From the NCBI GenBank assembly GCA_041392765.1, contig JAWKLL010000015.1:56229-120228 (forward strand): DNA of 64,000 bases. Reading direction: 5' to 3'. Positions 28,694-37,473 of the stretch are shown one piece after another. Position 1 is the stretch's first letter. The number at the start of each line of letters is the position of its first letter. Both the position numbers and the translations under genes were made by a program. The DNA comes from Lewinella sp041392765. GTDB lineage: Bacteria; Bacteroidota; Bacteroidia; Chitinophagales; Saprospiraceae. The notes below the pieces were generated by a model. The model ran no database searches. It was not told where the DNA came from and saw only the letters and a program-made list of their open reading frames with translations.

Positions 28694-30073
28694 TCACCCT
28701 TCCTTCCCTCCTGGTGCATTCCGAAACCACACATCTCGCTGTGGGAAAGGAATAGCAACCCCCGCTTCGCGGAAACGCTTGTCAATATCAAACCTAAGGT
28801 CACTCTTCACATTTTCGATCATCATCAACTCACGGCTCCAGAAAAGTAGTTCAAACGCTAGTGCAGAGTCGCCGAAATCAGTGAAACGCACGATAGGTTG
28901 AGGTTTTTTTGTTACTTTAGGATGCGCTTCAGCTACATCGAGGAGTATCTGTTTTACGAGTGCAGTATCTGAACCATAAGCCACGCCTACCGCAACACGA
29001 AAACGCGCTTTTGCATCGAAATGGCTCCAGTTTACCACATTGTCTGCTACCAACTTGGAGTTGGGTACGATGACGGAAACATTATCACGGGTTTCTACCA
29101 ACGAAGTACGAAGCCCGATGCGTTTGACTGTTCCTACCAAACCCGCCATGTCCACCACGTCCCCTACTTCTACCGTTCGCTCGAAGAGCAGGATGATGCC
29201 GCATATCAGGTCGTTGAAGGTCTGTTGCAACCCCAACCCTACGCCCACCAACAAGGCTGCTGCACCACCTAATAGCACGGTGAGATTGATGCCGATATAT
29301 TGCAGGGTTGCTACTACGGCAATTACCAAAATAAAATAAGTAAGTAGGCGATTGATGGCATACTGGCTGCCTACGTTGATTTGCTGTTGTTTGTAATATG
29401 GGTAAAGAATAATTTCTGTGAGCACCCACAAGAATAACCGGGTAAATAGCAGAATCAATACAGCACTGATAACGGTGTTGATATAGGTCTCTTTACTGGC
29501 CCAAGGTAGTTTAAAGGAAGCGTTCAGCCCTAGCTCTTCCACGATGAAAGTGAGTGCTAAAAGATATACAATGGGCTGTACGATATGACCCACTTTTATT
29601 TTGGAGCTGGTCGTTTGATAAGAAATGCTCCCTTCTTGCATTTGTAGTTCCCGTCGCTGCTGGTAACGACGGGTAAGTAAACCAGACAGCATCTCATCCA
29701 CCAATCGGGCAATAAAGTAAATAAGAAAGGCTTCGATGATAGTGGACATATACAGCCGCTCTAAGAACCGCCTAGAATCCTTGGGGACGGCATCTTCCGT
29801 GAAACTCATGTTGAAATCCAATCCCAAACCAAGGAGTATTAATAGAAAAGCAACCAATACGAGGCAAATCAGCACCAATCGATTGATGAGGCGCTGGTCT
29901 TTTTCCGATGTTTTTTCAGCAACAAAGAATCGCTTGAGCCACCTACGCCTCAACAGCGTCCCCAACACATAGAGGAGAATCGTACCCATTCCTACCAATA
30001 GCAGTCGGTCAAGTGATACCACTTGAGTGCCAATGCGAAATAGTTCTTGTCCAAAAAAAGCCTTAATATCCAT
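28694..30073 (-). CDS. MscS-family mechanosensitive ion channel
   Basis: 459 residues. About five membrane segments: near 20-40, 70-88, 108-125, 165-185 and 205-225, then the pore helix region (LLGGAAALLVGVGLGLQQTF) and the cytoplasmic beta domain (VEVGDVVDMAGLVGTVKRIG; VIVPNSKLVADNVVNWS). The C-terminal alpha/beta part ends IPFPQRDVW, as usual. It relieves turgor on osmotic downshock. Divergent from the membrane protein at 30232. Confidence 0.92.
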   Translation of the reverse strand: MDIKAFFGQELFRIGTQVVSLDRLLLVGMGTILLYVLGTLLRRRWLKRFFVAEKTSEKDQRLINRLVLICLVLVAFLLILLGLGLDFNMSFTEDAVPKDSRRFLERLYMSTIIEAFLIYFIARLVDEMLSGLLTRRYQQRRELQMQEGSISYQTTSSKIKVGHIVQPIVYLLALTFIVEELGLNASFKLPWASKETYINTVISAVLILLFTRLFLWVLTEIILYPYYKQQQINVGSQYAINRLLTYFILVIAVVATLQYIGINLTVLLGGAAALLVGVGLGLQQTFNDLICGIILLFERTVEVGDVVDMAGLVGTVKRIGLRTSLVETRDNVSVIVPNSKLVADNVVNWSHFDAKARFRVAVGVAYGSDTALVKQILLDVAEAHPKVTKKPQPIVRFTDFGDSALAFELLFWSRELMMIENVKSDLRFDIDKRFREAGVAIPFPQRDVWFRNAPGGKEG

Positions 30074-30203
30074 AGATTTGGGATTGAGCTTGGTGGCAGT
30101 AAACGGTTGGCGAAATTACTATTTTGTTGGCGTTTCTTGTACGAGTCGCATCAAAAACAACTTGTAAAATTACCTCAGATAAAGGGAGTATGCCGATTTG
30201 GCA

Positions 30204-30211
30204 TATCTTTG
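30204..30211 (+). promoter_or_regulatory. Promoter -7 box upstream of the PAP2-like gene
   Basis: TATCTTTG fits TAnnTTTG, 20 bases before the ATG at 30232. Confidence 0.6.
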
Positions 30212-30231
30212 CACCCATCAAAGATGCAAAA

Positions 30232-30894
30232 ATGCTATCCTGGATTGCCAAAGGGTTGTCAGTGGTTTTTCACCCACTATTGTTGCCCACCTACATGCTT
30301 TTTATTCTAATGGTTGTGAACCCCTACCTGTTCGGGGTCAATAGCTACCAAGAACCCACAGCGCACATGCAGTTGTTGCTGGTATTTCTATATACTTTTT
30401 TTATGCCAGCAACTATTGTTTTGGTGATGTACTTCCTCGGGTTTATCCGCAGTTTCCAGATGAAGGATAAAGAGGAACGCATCGGGCCTTATCTTATTAC
30501 GGGCATGCTGTACCTTTGGGTGTATTACAATTTTTCGAAAACAGGCCAGATGCCACCTGCTTATGTATCGTTTATGCTGGGGGCAGTCATCGCTTTGTTT
30601 GTTGCTTTTCTAATTAATATTTTCACCAAAATCAGTGCGCACGCAGTAGGCATGGGCGGGCTGCTTGGTATGGTCGTCATTACGATGCTTTGGTTCAGCT
30701 ACGGCTCTTTTGCATTGCCCGGCACCGATATGTTAGACATCAATGTGCTTTACTTGCTGATGGCCACTTTGTTGGTGGCAGGAGCCGTAGGAACAGCTCG
30801 CCTCTATTTGAAAGCCCATGAACCTTCCGATTTAGTAGGTGGGTATTTCATAGGGTTTGTGACTCAGTTTTTGGCATTTGCTTTTGTTTTCTAG
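30232..30894 (+). CDS. Polytopic membrane protein, PAP2-phosphatase-like
   Basis: 220 residues from ATG 30232, chosen because a -7 box sits 20 bases upstream and MLSWIAKGLSVVFHPLLLPTY is the usual beginning of this Bacteroidota family. Six or so membrane segments. Near the C-terminus HEPSDLVGGYFIGF resembles the last PAP2 motif (His plus downstream Gly), and AHAVGMGGLLGMV could be the middle one, but the first KxxxxxxRP motif is not seen. A lipid phosphate phosphatase is possible, not shown. Confidence 0.7.
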   Translation: MLSWIAKGLSVVFHPLLLPTYMLFILMVVNPYLFGVNSYQEPTAHMQLLLVFLYTFFMPATIVLVMYFLGFIRSFQMKDKEERIGPYLITGMLYLWVYYNFSKTGQMPPAYVSFMLGAVIALFVAFLINIFTKISAHAVGMGGLLGMVVITMLWFSYGSFALPGTDMLDINVLYLLMATLLVAGAVGTARLYLKAHEPSDLVGGYFIGFVTQFLAFAFVF

Positions 30895-30897
30895 CAA

Positions 30898-32433
30898 TCA
30901 CTTTTTCCCTTCTCTTGGCCGTATTCGGCGGAGGATGTCTTCAGCAAACTGCCGATGATTGGCTAAGCGGGGTATTTTAGACTGTCCGCCTGTTTTTCCT
31001 CGGTCGTGTAGCCAAGTGCGGAAAAAATCTTTGGGTAATGGAATCAACTCAAGCATACTTATCGCAAAATCATTTCCCCGCTTTTGGGCATAGTTCGAGT
31101 TTTCCCGTTGCATAGCCTTGTCCAAGGCTTCGGCAAAAGCAGACACATTAGCAGGAGGCTTTGCAAATTCTACAAACCATTGATGCCGCCCTTGTTCGCC
31201 TACCTGCATATAATAAGGTGCTATGGTGTAATCTGCCACTTCTGCGGAGAACTGTTGGCAGGTTTGCATCAATGCGGACTCTACGTTATCCAAGAGCAAA
31301 TCTTCTCCAAAAGCATTGATATATTCCTGAGTGCGCCCAATAATGCGGAAGCGGTAAGGGTGTACCGAGGTAAATTGCACAACATCCCCGATGAGGTAGC
31401 GATATAACCCACTGCTATTGGTGATGACAAGCGCATACATTACTCCCGGGCTAACTTCCTCCAGCGGAATGGTACGCCTATCACCTTGCTGCAAGGCTAT
31501 AAACGGGATAAATTCATAATAAATTCCATTATTGAGAATGAGCAGCAAATCGTCCTTATCCAATTGGTCTTGTACACCAAAGTAACCCTCCGAAGCATTG
31601 TAAATTTCATGGTACAAAAAGCGATCGGAAGGGATCAATGCCTGAAAGTGAGCCTTGTAAGGTGCAAAACTCACGCCCCCGTGTACATAAGCCTGCAAAT
31701 TCGGCCACACTTCCAGCAAGTGCTCAGCACCCGCCAATCTCAAAACCTCCCGATACATGGCCAGATTCCAAGTCGGTACGCCTCCTAACATAGTCAGGCT
31801 TGGTTCGCGTGCAGCAATAGGGGCAATTTGCTTGATTTTTTGCTCATAATCTGGCAGGGTAGCCGTATAAACATCAGGTAGGTAAAAGGGGCGCAATAGC
31901 AACGGAATACTCTGGATCATCAGTGCGGAAATATCTGCCACAGGCAGCACCCCCCCCTCGGGTACACCATAGTAGCCCCCGCCTATCAGCATGTTTTTAC
32001 GAGCAAAAATCTGCAAGTCCTCTCTGTGAAGGTGCAAACTAGCCAACGTAAACCAACTGCCTTTTTGACAACTAAAAATGTGTTCCTGCGTAACGGGTAT
32101 GTACTTGCTCTCCCCGCTGGTGGTACCCGCCGTTTTGGCTAAGGCTTTTACCGCCGCAGTCGTCAGTACATTAGCTTGCCCCTTTTTCACCATTGCTACG
32201 TAGGGCGTCAACTCATGGTAAGAGCGCACAGGCACGCGGTTGGCATAAACAGATTGGCCTATACTGCCATCCTCCAAACCATGCTCAGTAGCAAATAATG
32301 TCGTCCGATTGGCGGCAAGTATTTGCTCCAAGGTAGCACGCTGCAACGCTTCTGGTCGGTCGTAATGCCAAGCCAGTTCCGCTTCATACTTGCGAAGATG
32401 AATCTTGAAAAGATGATTGATGATGCTTATCAT
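30898..32433 (-). CDS. GH3-family acyl-adenylate-forming enzyme
   Basis: 511 residues from ATG 32433; a TATATTTG box lies at 32445-32452 on this strand, so the leader is very short. The ATP loop TAGTTSGESKYIPV, the central YNASEGYFGVQ and YRYLIGDVVQF followed by RIIGRTQEYINAFGEDL are the adenylation-core motifs of the GH3 superfamily. Plant members conjugate amino acids to acyl acids; bacterial substrates are not known. No biosynthetic partner is adjacent. Confidence 0.88.
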   Translation of the reverse strand: MISIINHLFKIHLRKYEAELAWHYDRPEALQRATLEQILAANRTTLFATEHGLEDGSIGQSVYANRVPVRSYHELTPYVAMVKKGQANVLTTAAVKALAKTAGTTSGESKYIPVTQEHIFSCQKGSWFTLASLHLHREDLQIFARKNMLIGGGYYGVPEGGVLPVADISALMIQSIPLLLRPFYLPDVYTATLPDYEQKIKQIAPIAAREPSLTMLGGVPTWNLAMYREVLRLAGAEHLLEVWPNLQAYVHGGVSFAPYKAHFQALIPSDRFLYHEIYNASEGYFGVQDQLDKDDLLLILNNGIYYEFIPFIALQQGDRRTIPLEEVSPGVMYALVITNSSGLYRYLIGDVVQFTSVHPYRFRIIGRTQEYINAFGEDLLLDNVESALMQTCQQFSAEVADYTIAPYYMQVGEQGRHQWFVEFAKPPANVSAFAEALDKAMQRENSNYAQKRGNDFAISMLELIPLPKDFFRTWLHDRGKTGGQSKIPRLANHRQFAEDILRRIRPREGKK

Positions 32434-32551
32434 GCCCATAACCACAAATATACATCGTACAGACACACCTTTCCATTACGATAATCATCGTATTAGATAA
32501 GTTCTATGACGGTTCGTACTCGATTTAGCGTACGAAAACGTAGGATGTAAG

Positions 32552-32809
32552 CTATTGCTCGGTAGTAATGTCAACGACCTTGATACGGTCTTTCAGAGAC
32601 TGGATGAACTCCGGTGAAGCTTTGCGCGTAGGAATGTGTTGTTTTAAAAATTGTCGGAACGCTAACTGTTGATCTAATTCTTCCACAAGGCTGGGTCGGG
32701 CTTGCCCTATCTGGGGCGTTTCATGTGTTTCGCTCACACTATTCGGGTTTTCTGCGGGATACAGCACATCGGCTGAACGCATTAATTCCTGAAAATTTTG
32801 ATCTCTCAT
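32552..32809 (-). CDS. Small protein downstream of the ECF sigma factor, possible anti-sigma remnant
   Basis: 85 residues, no signal peptide or membrane segment. The C-terminal part, QQLAFRQFLKQHIPTRKASP followed by EFIQSLKDRIK, resembles the tail of Bacteroidota cytoplasmic anti-sigma factors (FLKxKIxRKxxPxxLIxxIK pattern as I remember it). The N-terminal zinc motif (HxxxCxxC) expected of such proteins is absent. Position downstream of the sigma gene supports a regulatory partner; the gap of 241 bases with a large hairpin argues against tight coupling. Confidence 0.5.
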   Translation of the reverse strand: MRDQNFQELMRSADVLYPAENPNSVSETHETPQIGQARPSLVEELDQQLAFRQFLKQHIPTRKASPEFIQSLKDRIKVVDITTEQ

Positions 32810-32979
32810 GGCTGAAATTTTGCTTTGCCCTTTGGAAAGCGTCGCTGGTCGTTCCGGTCACAACAAGATACAGGCATACTCACCCAAACAGTCTCCCCCC
32901 CTCGCCGAAGAACGGCAGCGGATCGAAGCCCTGTTGCGTATATGCGTTGTATTTGTACCATTTTGCTGTGAATTGGGGC

Positions 32980-33019
32980 GTGCGCACACCCCATCAAACA
33001 TAGATAAGGGGGTGCGCAC
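32980..33019. repeat. Strong GC-rich hairpin between sigma factor and small gene
   Basis: GTGCGCACACCCC, 13-14 base loop, GGGGGTGCGCAC: 12-13 bp stem. It could terminate the sigma transcript or stabilise its 3' end. Confidence 0.7.
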
Positions 33020-33050
33020 AGCCGGCTACGCTACCTGCGAGGCAAGGTTA

Positions 33051-33629
33051 TCAATCTTTGTTCCGATTATCATTATAGCCGTTGAATTCGGCATAATCTT
33101 TCAATTCGCTTGCCAACGTTGTACGTGCCCGATACAGCCTCGACCGTACCGTACCCACCGGAATATTCATCGTCTCTGCGATTTCTTCGTATTTGAAATC
33201 TAACAGATCACTCAGGATAATGACGGTTCTGAAATCGGGGTGCAAGCGATCCATCGCGGCGCTCACCTCGTCCCCTACTATTTCTTTCAGCGTCTCATCC
33301 GTCCAATCCATCATCGCAGGAATATTGGGCAGATCCTTGTCGGGTAGGGCAAAAGCCACATCCTCGAAATCCACCCGGTTAGGCCCCCGCTGTTTTTTGC
33401 GGTAGTCGTTGATGAAGTGGTTTCGCATGATCGTGAACAGCCATGCCCTAGCATTCGTACCTTGTTGGTAGCCACCAATGTTCTTGATGGCCTTCTCCAA
33501 CGTGTCGCTCACCAAGTCTTCGGCTATCATCTCGTCATACGTCAAGTGATAGGCAAAGCCATACAAGGCGTCCATCTCCGGAAGGAACTCCCTTTCGATA
33601 ACTTTGCGATATACGTCGTTTGTTGCCAT
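33051..33629 (-). CDS. ECF-type RNA polymerase sigma factor
   Basis: 192 residues from ATG 33629 (MATNDVYRKVIER); ATG 33638 is an alternative. Sigma region 2 spans about 15-85 (EDLVSDTLEKAIKNIGGY; ARAWLFTIMRNHFINDYRKK) and region 4 about 125-180 (LHPDFRTVIILSDLLDFKYE then IAETMNIPVGTVRSRLYRAR, the helix-turn-helix). It directs RNA polymerase to a stress or envelope regulon. A candidate partner lies downstream at 32552. Confidence 0.92.
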   Translation of the reverse strand: MATNDVYRKVIEREFLPEMDALYGFAYHLTYDEMIAEDLVSDTLEKAIKNIGGYQQGTNARAWLFTIMRNHFINDYRKKQRGPNRVDFEDVAFALPDKDLPNIPAMMDWTDETLKEIVGDEVSAAMDRLHPDFRTVIILSDLLDFKYEEIAETMNIPVGTVRSRLYRARTTLASELKDYAEFNGYNDNRNKD

Positions 33630-33760
33630 CAGTACCATAAAAATAGTATTTAGTTGGTTTCTGCGCAAGAAAAATGCTAAAATTTCTCCCACACATCAGG
33701 TTAAACACATCCCTTTAGGCAAAAAGTTCCCGTCATCTAAAAAAAAATTAATTTTTTTTG

Positions 33761-33880
33761 GGGCAGCCCGGGCACCTGCTCCGGTGCCCTGCGCAAGTGC
33801 CCGTCACGCTGTCCGCAGCATGGCCCTTCGGGCTGTCGGCCACAGGCCGCCACTGCTCCCATCGTTGCTGCAAACTAATT
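33761..33880. repeat. Intergenic repeat, family C copy 2
   Basis: GC-rich block between the sigma gene and the rpsA terminator with internal hairpins (GGGCACCTGCTCCGGTGCCC; GCCCTTCGGGC) and the family C landmarks GGGCAGCCC, GTCACGCTGTCC and CCCATCGTTGCTGC. Confidence 0.65.
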
Positions 33881-33910
33881 CATCCTTTTTTACCACTACC
33901 CCTAATACGC

Positions 33911-33946
33911 AAAACGCCCGAAGCAGCGAACTGCTCCGGGCGTTTG
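33911..33946 (-). terminator. rpsA terminator
   Basis: AAACGCCCGAAGCAG, CGAA loop, CTGCTCCGGGCGTTT just past the rpsA stop. Confidence 0.9.
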
Positions 33947-33969
33947 TGTATGATTAAGTCGAAACTTAT

Positions 33970-36001
33970 TTATGCATCGTCGCCGTCGTCTGAAAGTTGT
34001 TCTTTCAATTGGCTGAACACATCCAGATCCCCCAGCGTTTCGCGCTCTACATTGGCTTGTGTTTTCTTCACAGCCGTGCGAACTTCTTGGCGTTCTGCAT
34101 CGCGTTCTTGGCGTACTTGCTCATCTGCTTCGCGGCGGATATCTTCCAGATAGCGGAGGTGGCTCACCATGATGCGCTTGTCATCGCGGTTGAACTCAAT
34201 AACCTTCACCGTCATTACCTCATCCACATTCGCGTAAGAACCGTCTTCTTTGCGGATATGCTTCAGCGGAGAGAAAGCCTCCAATCCGTAAGGCAACTGC
34301 ACGATCGCACCACGGTCGTCTTTGCGCAAAACGGTAGCCTCGTGGTAAGAACCTTGTGGGAATACGGTTTCAAAGGTGTCCCATGGGTTTTCTTCCAACT
34401 GCTTGTACCCAAAGACAACTTGCGGTTGTTCTTGTCGATCTCCATGATCATCACATCGATAGGCTGACCTACCTTCGTGAACTCACTAGGGTGACCATAG
34501 CGCTTAGTCCAAGACAGATCGGAGATGTGGATCATACCGCCGATACCATTTTCCAGCTCTACGAATACGCCATAAGGAGTGAGGTTTTCACCTCGCCAGC
34601 ATGGCGGCTATTCAGCGGGAAGCGCTCTTCGATATTATCCCATGGATCGTTCTGCAACTGCTTGATAGACAATGACATCTTGCGGTCTTCGCGATCAACG
34701 GTTACTACCTTTGCTTCGTACTCTTGGCCAAGTTTGAAGTATTCACGCGCGTTGATAGGCTGGTTGCTCCAGCTTACTTCCGAAACGTGGATCAAACCTT
34801 CTACACCAGGCTGTATCTCCAAGAATGCACCGTAGTCCTCGATGTTGACGATCTTGCCTTTTACGGTAGAACCTTCGGCAATATCGGCAGCGAGTACTTC
34901 CCATGGGTGAGGCAGCAACTGCTTCAGACCCAAAGAAATGCGCTTCTTGTTCTCGTCGAAATCGAGTACCACCACGTTGATCTTCTGGTTGAGTTCCAGT
35001 ACTTCGCTTGGGTGCGTGATGCGACCCCAGCTGATGTCGGTGATGTACAACAAACCATCCACACCACCCAGATCGAGGAATGCACCGAAGTCGGTGAGGT
35101 TTTTCACCAAACCTTCGAGTACCTGACCGCGCTCCAAGCCAGAGATGATCTCTTCGCGCTGCTGCGCCAAATCGCTTTCGATAAGTGCTTTGTGGGAAAC
35201 TACGGCGTTCTTGATAGCTTCGTTGATCTTAACTACCTTAAACTCCATCGTCTTACCTACATATATATCGTAATCGATGATAGGCTTGATGTCGATTTGT
35301 GAACCAGGAAGGAATGTTTCCAAGCCGCTACAGTCCACAATAAGACCTCCTTTGGTTTTGCTGACAACGAGACCTTTGATAACGGTACCATTCTCGTAGC
35401 TGTCTTTGATGCTATCCCAAGCGCGTAGCAACTTAGCTTTGCGACGAGATAGTACCAACTGGCCGCGGGCATCTTCCTGTTGTTCAACATATACATCCAC
35501 ATGATCGCCAGGCTTGAGGTCTGGCATATCGCGGAATTCAGACAAAGGAATCAAACCATCAGACTTGAAGTTGATATCCAATACCACATCACCATCGTTG
35601 ATGGCTGTTACGATACCAGAAACGACTTCCATTTCCTGAATGGCAGACATAGACTCGTCGAACTGAGCCAACATCTCGGCGCGGCGGTCAGCAGTGTAGC
35701 TGTTTTCAGCCCGCTTGCTGATTGTCCAATCGAAATCATCGTGGGCTTCACCGGTAGCACCAGTAGGAACCTCCACTTCAATTTCTACATCTTCTTCCTC
35801 TTCTTCTTCGGTAGTTTCTGCTGCTGCTTCAGTAACTTCTGCTACTACTTCTTCAACAGTTGCAGTTGCTTCTTCAACCGCTTCTACGGTTTCTTCCACA
35901 ACTTCTTCTACCACAGTTTCAACAGCCTCTACCGTTTCTTCAACGGATGCTGCAACCTCCTCCTGAATCTCCTGCTCCTCGTTTTTGTTTTCTTCCAGCA
36001 T
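33970..36001 (-). CDS. rpsA: 30S ribosomal protein S1 (two frameshifts in this assembly)
   Basis: About 677 residues once single bases are restored at 34585-34588 (restores EVKNLTPYGVFVELENG) and 34408-34410 (restores LSLGYKQLEENPWDTF). A very acidic Glu/Val/Ala-rich N-terminal extension (about 1-75) precedes six S1 OB-fold repeats, each with the GxV...GG..VD.....G.VP/H.S pattern and ending near ...KLSLG or ...MSLSIKQ. S1 brings mRNA to the small subunit and is essential, so two true frameshifts are not credible. The coding strand shows even codon use across the breaks. Confidence 0.95.
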
Positions 36002-36056
36002 TGAAAGAATGCTTTTAAAAGGTTAAGTAATAATTTTAGCGGCGCAAAGGTACGCT

Positions 36057-36683
36057 TTATTTACTTAACCACCAAACATCTTTTTTCTTCTCTTCGAGGA
36101 TAATTTGTTGATTGCTAATTTGTTTAGTTGTTTGGCCTTCGACAGGCAGGTAAGTAGCGGTTGAGTTAGCATCGCATGAGACGGTGCCAGTGTGCACTAA
36201 CAGGTAGCCTGCATCCAAGGAAGCGTTGTTTTTGGCTTTCAGATGGGCTTTGTCTGCTTTTCCTGAGAGTGTTAATGAACTTCGTTGCCCAACTTCTACC
36301 TTGAGCATCTCAGTATCGATTTCCATTTGAGCAGTGGAAGTGCCTTCTATGGTGATATCCATCAGTCGGTTAGCAAATACCCCCTGTCCAGTAAGTGATA
36401 CATTGCCTGTAAGGGAAAGACGGCGAAGAGCCGCGATGGAAATGCGAATATGAGCTACGGGTTGGTTTTCTTTGTACTGAGCTATCAAAACCAAGGAATT
36501 TCCGTTGGTTTCCCATGTCACCAAGTCATTAGCGCGCAGGATGGCTACATGGCACTCGGAAGCTGCAACTAGTTCTACCTCAGCTGGCCCGTCAATTTCG
36601 ATAGCCTGAAAGGTGGGTATTTTTTCTTGAGCTACAATGGAAAGTGTCCAGCACACTAATAGAAAAGGAAGTATAATTTTCAT
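36057..36683 (-). CDS. GIN-domain (DUF2807) secreted protein
   Basis: 208 residues with signal peptide MKIILPFLLVCWTLSIVAQ. The mature chain repeats short beta turns (LSLTGNVSLTGQGVF, DITIEGTSTAQMEID, LKVEVGQRSSLTLSGKADKA), the beta-helix character of the putative auto-transporter adhesin head (GIN) domain. Located outside the inner membrane; function unknown. It lies 55 bases upstream of rpsA on the same strand. Confidence 0.8.
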   Translation of the reverse strand: MKIILPFLLVCWTLSIVAQEKIPTFQAIEIDGPAEVELVAASECHVAILRANDLVTWETNGNSLVLIAQYKENQPVAHIRISIAALRRLSLTGNVSLTGQGVFANRLMDITIEGTSTAQMEIDTEMLKVEVGQRSSLTLSGKADKAHLKAKNNASLDAGYLLVHTGTVSCDANSTATYLPVEGQTTKQISNQQIILEEKKKDVWWLSK

Positions 36684-36783
36684 AAATGAAATATTGAAAA
36701 GTGGTGAATTTGCGTTTCAAGTATAAAGATATAGGAACAATCTTTTTATTCCAAAGCTAGTTCGCTTTGATGCCAAAATTCTG

Positions 36784-36791
36784 TATATTTG
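36784..36791 (+). promoter_or_regulatory. Promoter -7 box of the toxin-antitoxin pair
   Basis: TATATTTG fits TAnnTTTG, 63 bases before the antitoxin ATG. Confidence 0.55.
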
Positions 36792-36853
36792 TAGTTGTTT
36801 TGTAGGCTTTTGGCTATTTTTTTCTTATCCCTTATTCAAATTTCAATGATATT

Positions 36854-37078
36854 ATGGAGACGTTAGACTTAATTCAAGAAATTCAAAAACTGCCCCTAGT
36901 TAAAAAAATTCTGGTGATTGAAGAGATTGTTAAATCTATCAAGCGAGAAGAAATTAAATATCAAATGGAGTCCGCAGTGCGAGAACTCTATGCTGACTAT
37001 ATAAATGATGAGGAATTAACTGCATTTACTTCTCTAGACTTTGAACATTTTTATGAAACTAAGGTGAAGTTTGGTTGA
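36854..37078 (+). CDS. Antitoxin of a MazEF/PemIK-like pair
   Basis: 74 residues, helical and charged (ETLDLIQEIQKLPLVKKILV). The C-terminal SLDFEHFYETK resembles the end of antitoxins that accompany Bacteroidota MazF toxins. In relatives I recall, the protein stops soon after FYE-x-R, so the last residues VKFG here are probably read in a shifted frame caused by the same lesion that disrupts the toxin start. It would bind and block the toxin and repress the operon. Confidence 0.7.
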   Translation: METLDLIQEIQKLPLVKKILVIEEIVKSIKREEIKYQMESAVRELYADYINDEELTAFTSLDFEHFYETKVKFG

Positions 37079-37392
37079 TTGACTTAGATCCTACGAGAGG
37101 AGCTGAAATACAGAAGAAAAGACCTGCAATTATTGTAAACGATGATGTTTTAGGTAAACTGCCGTTGAAAATTATTATCCCCTTGACGGATTGGAAGGAT
37201 CGTTATGATATTGCACCTTGGATGGTGAAAATAGTGCCAACACATACTAACGGCCTTTCTAAAAAATCTGCTGCTGACTGCTTTCAAATTAGATCCCTTT
37301 CACAAGAGAGGCTTATTGTTAAACTTGGCGATATAGACAATTCTACATTTTTTGAAATCAAAGAAGCGGTGAAAAAAGTTTTGAATTTGTAG
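37053..37392 (+). CDS. MazF/PemK-type endoribonuclease toxin, start region out of frame
   Basis: The body LIDLDPTRGAEIQKKRPAII and VNDDVLGKLPLKIIIPLTDW is MazF family, which cleaves mRNA. The expected first strand GEVW is encoded just upstream (37064-37075), in frame with the body, but a TAA precedes it. The expected start, ATG 37053 (MKL...), is in a different frame: a net loss of 2 bases, such as AG between 37060 and 37064, would explain both this and the odd antitoxin tail. Without correction, only TTG 37075 could start it, omitting the first strand. Either an assembly error or a disabled toxin. Confidence 0.75.
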
Positions 37393-37473
37393 TAAAATAA
37401 TATTACAACTCCTAAGAAATACAGAAAAGCCATAAAATTGCGTTCCAAAACAGTTTGGAATCCACAAATCAAT

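Noticed and set aside
32808..33203. Rightward frame of 131 codons
   Set aside because: Antisense to the sigma factor end and the hairpin region; no family likeness.
34559..36001. Truncated S1 protein of 480 residues as a real short variant
   Set aside because: The next two S1 repeats continue in the other frames without loss of similarity, so it is a frame error.
35480..36004. Long rightward frame opposite the start of rpsA, rich in Phe and Tyr
   Set aside because: It is the antisense of the Glu/Val/Ala-rich N-terminal extension of S1; no signal, family or promoter supports it.
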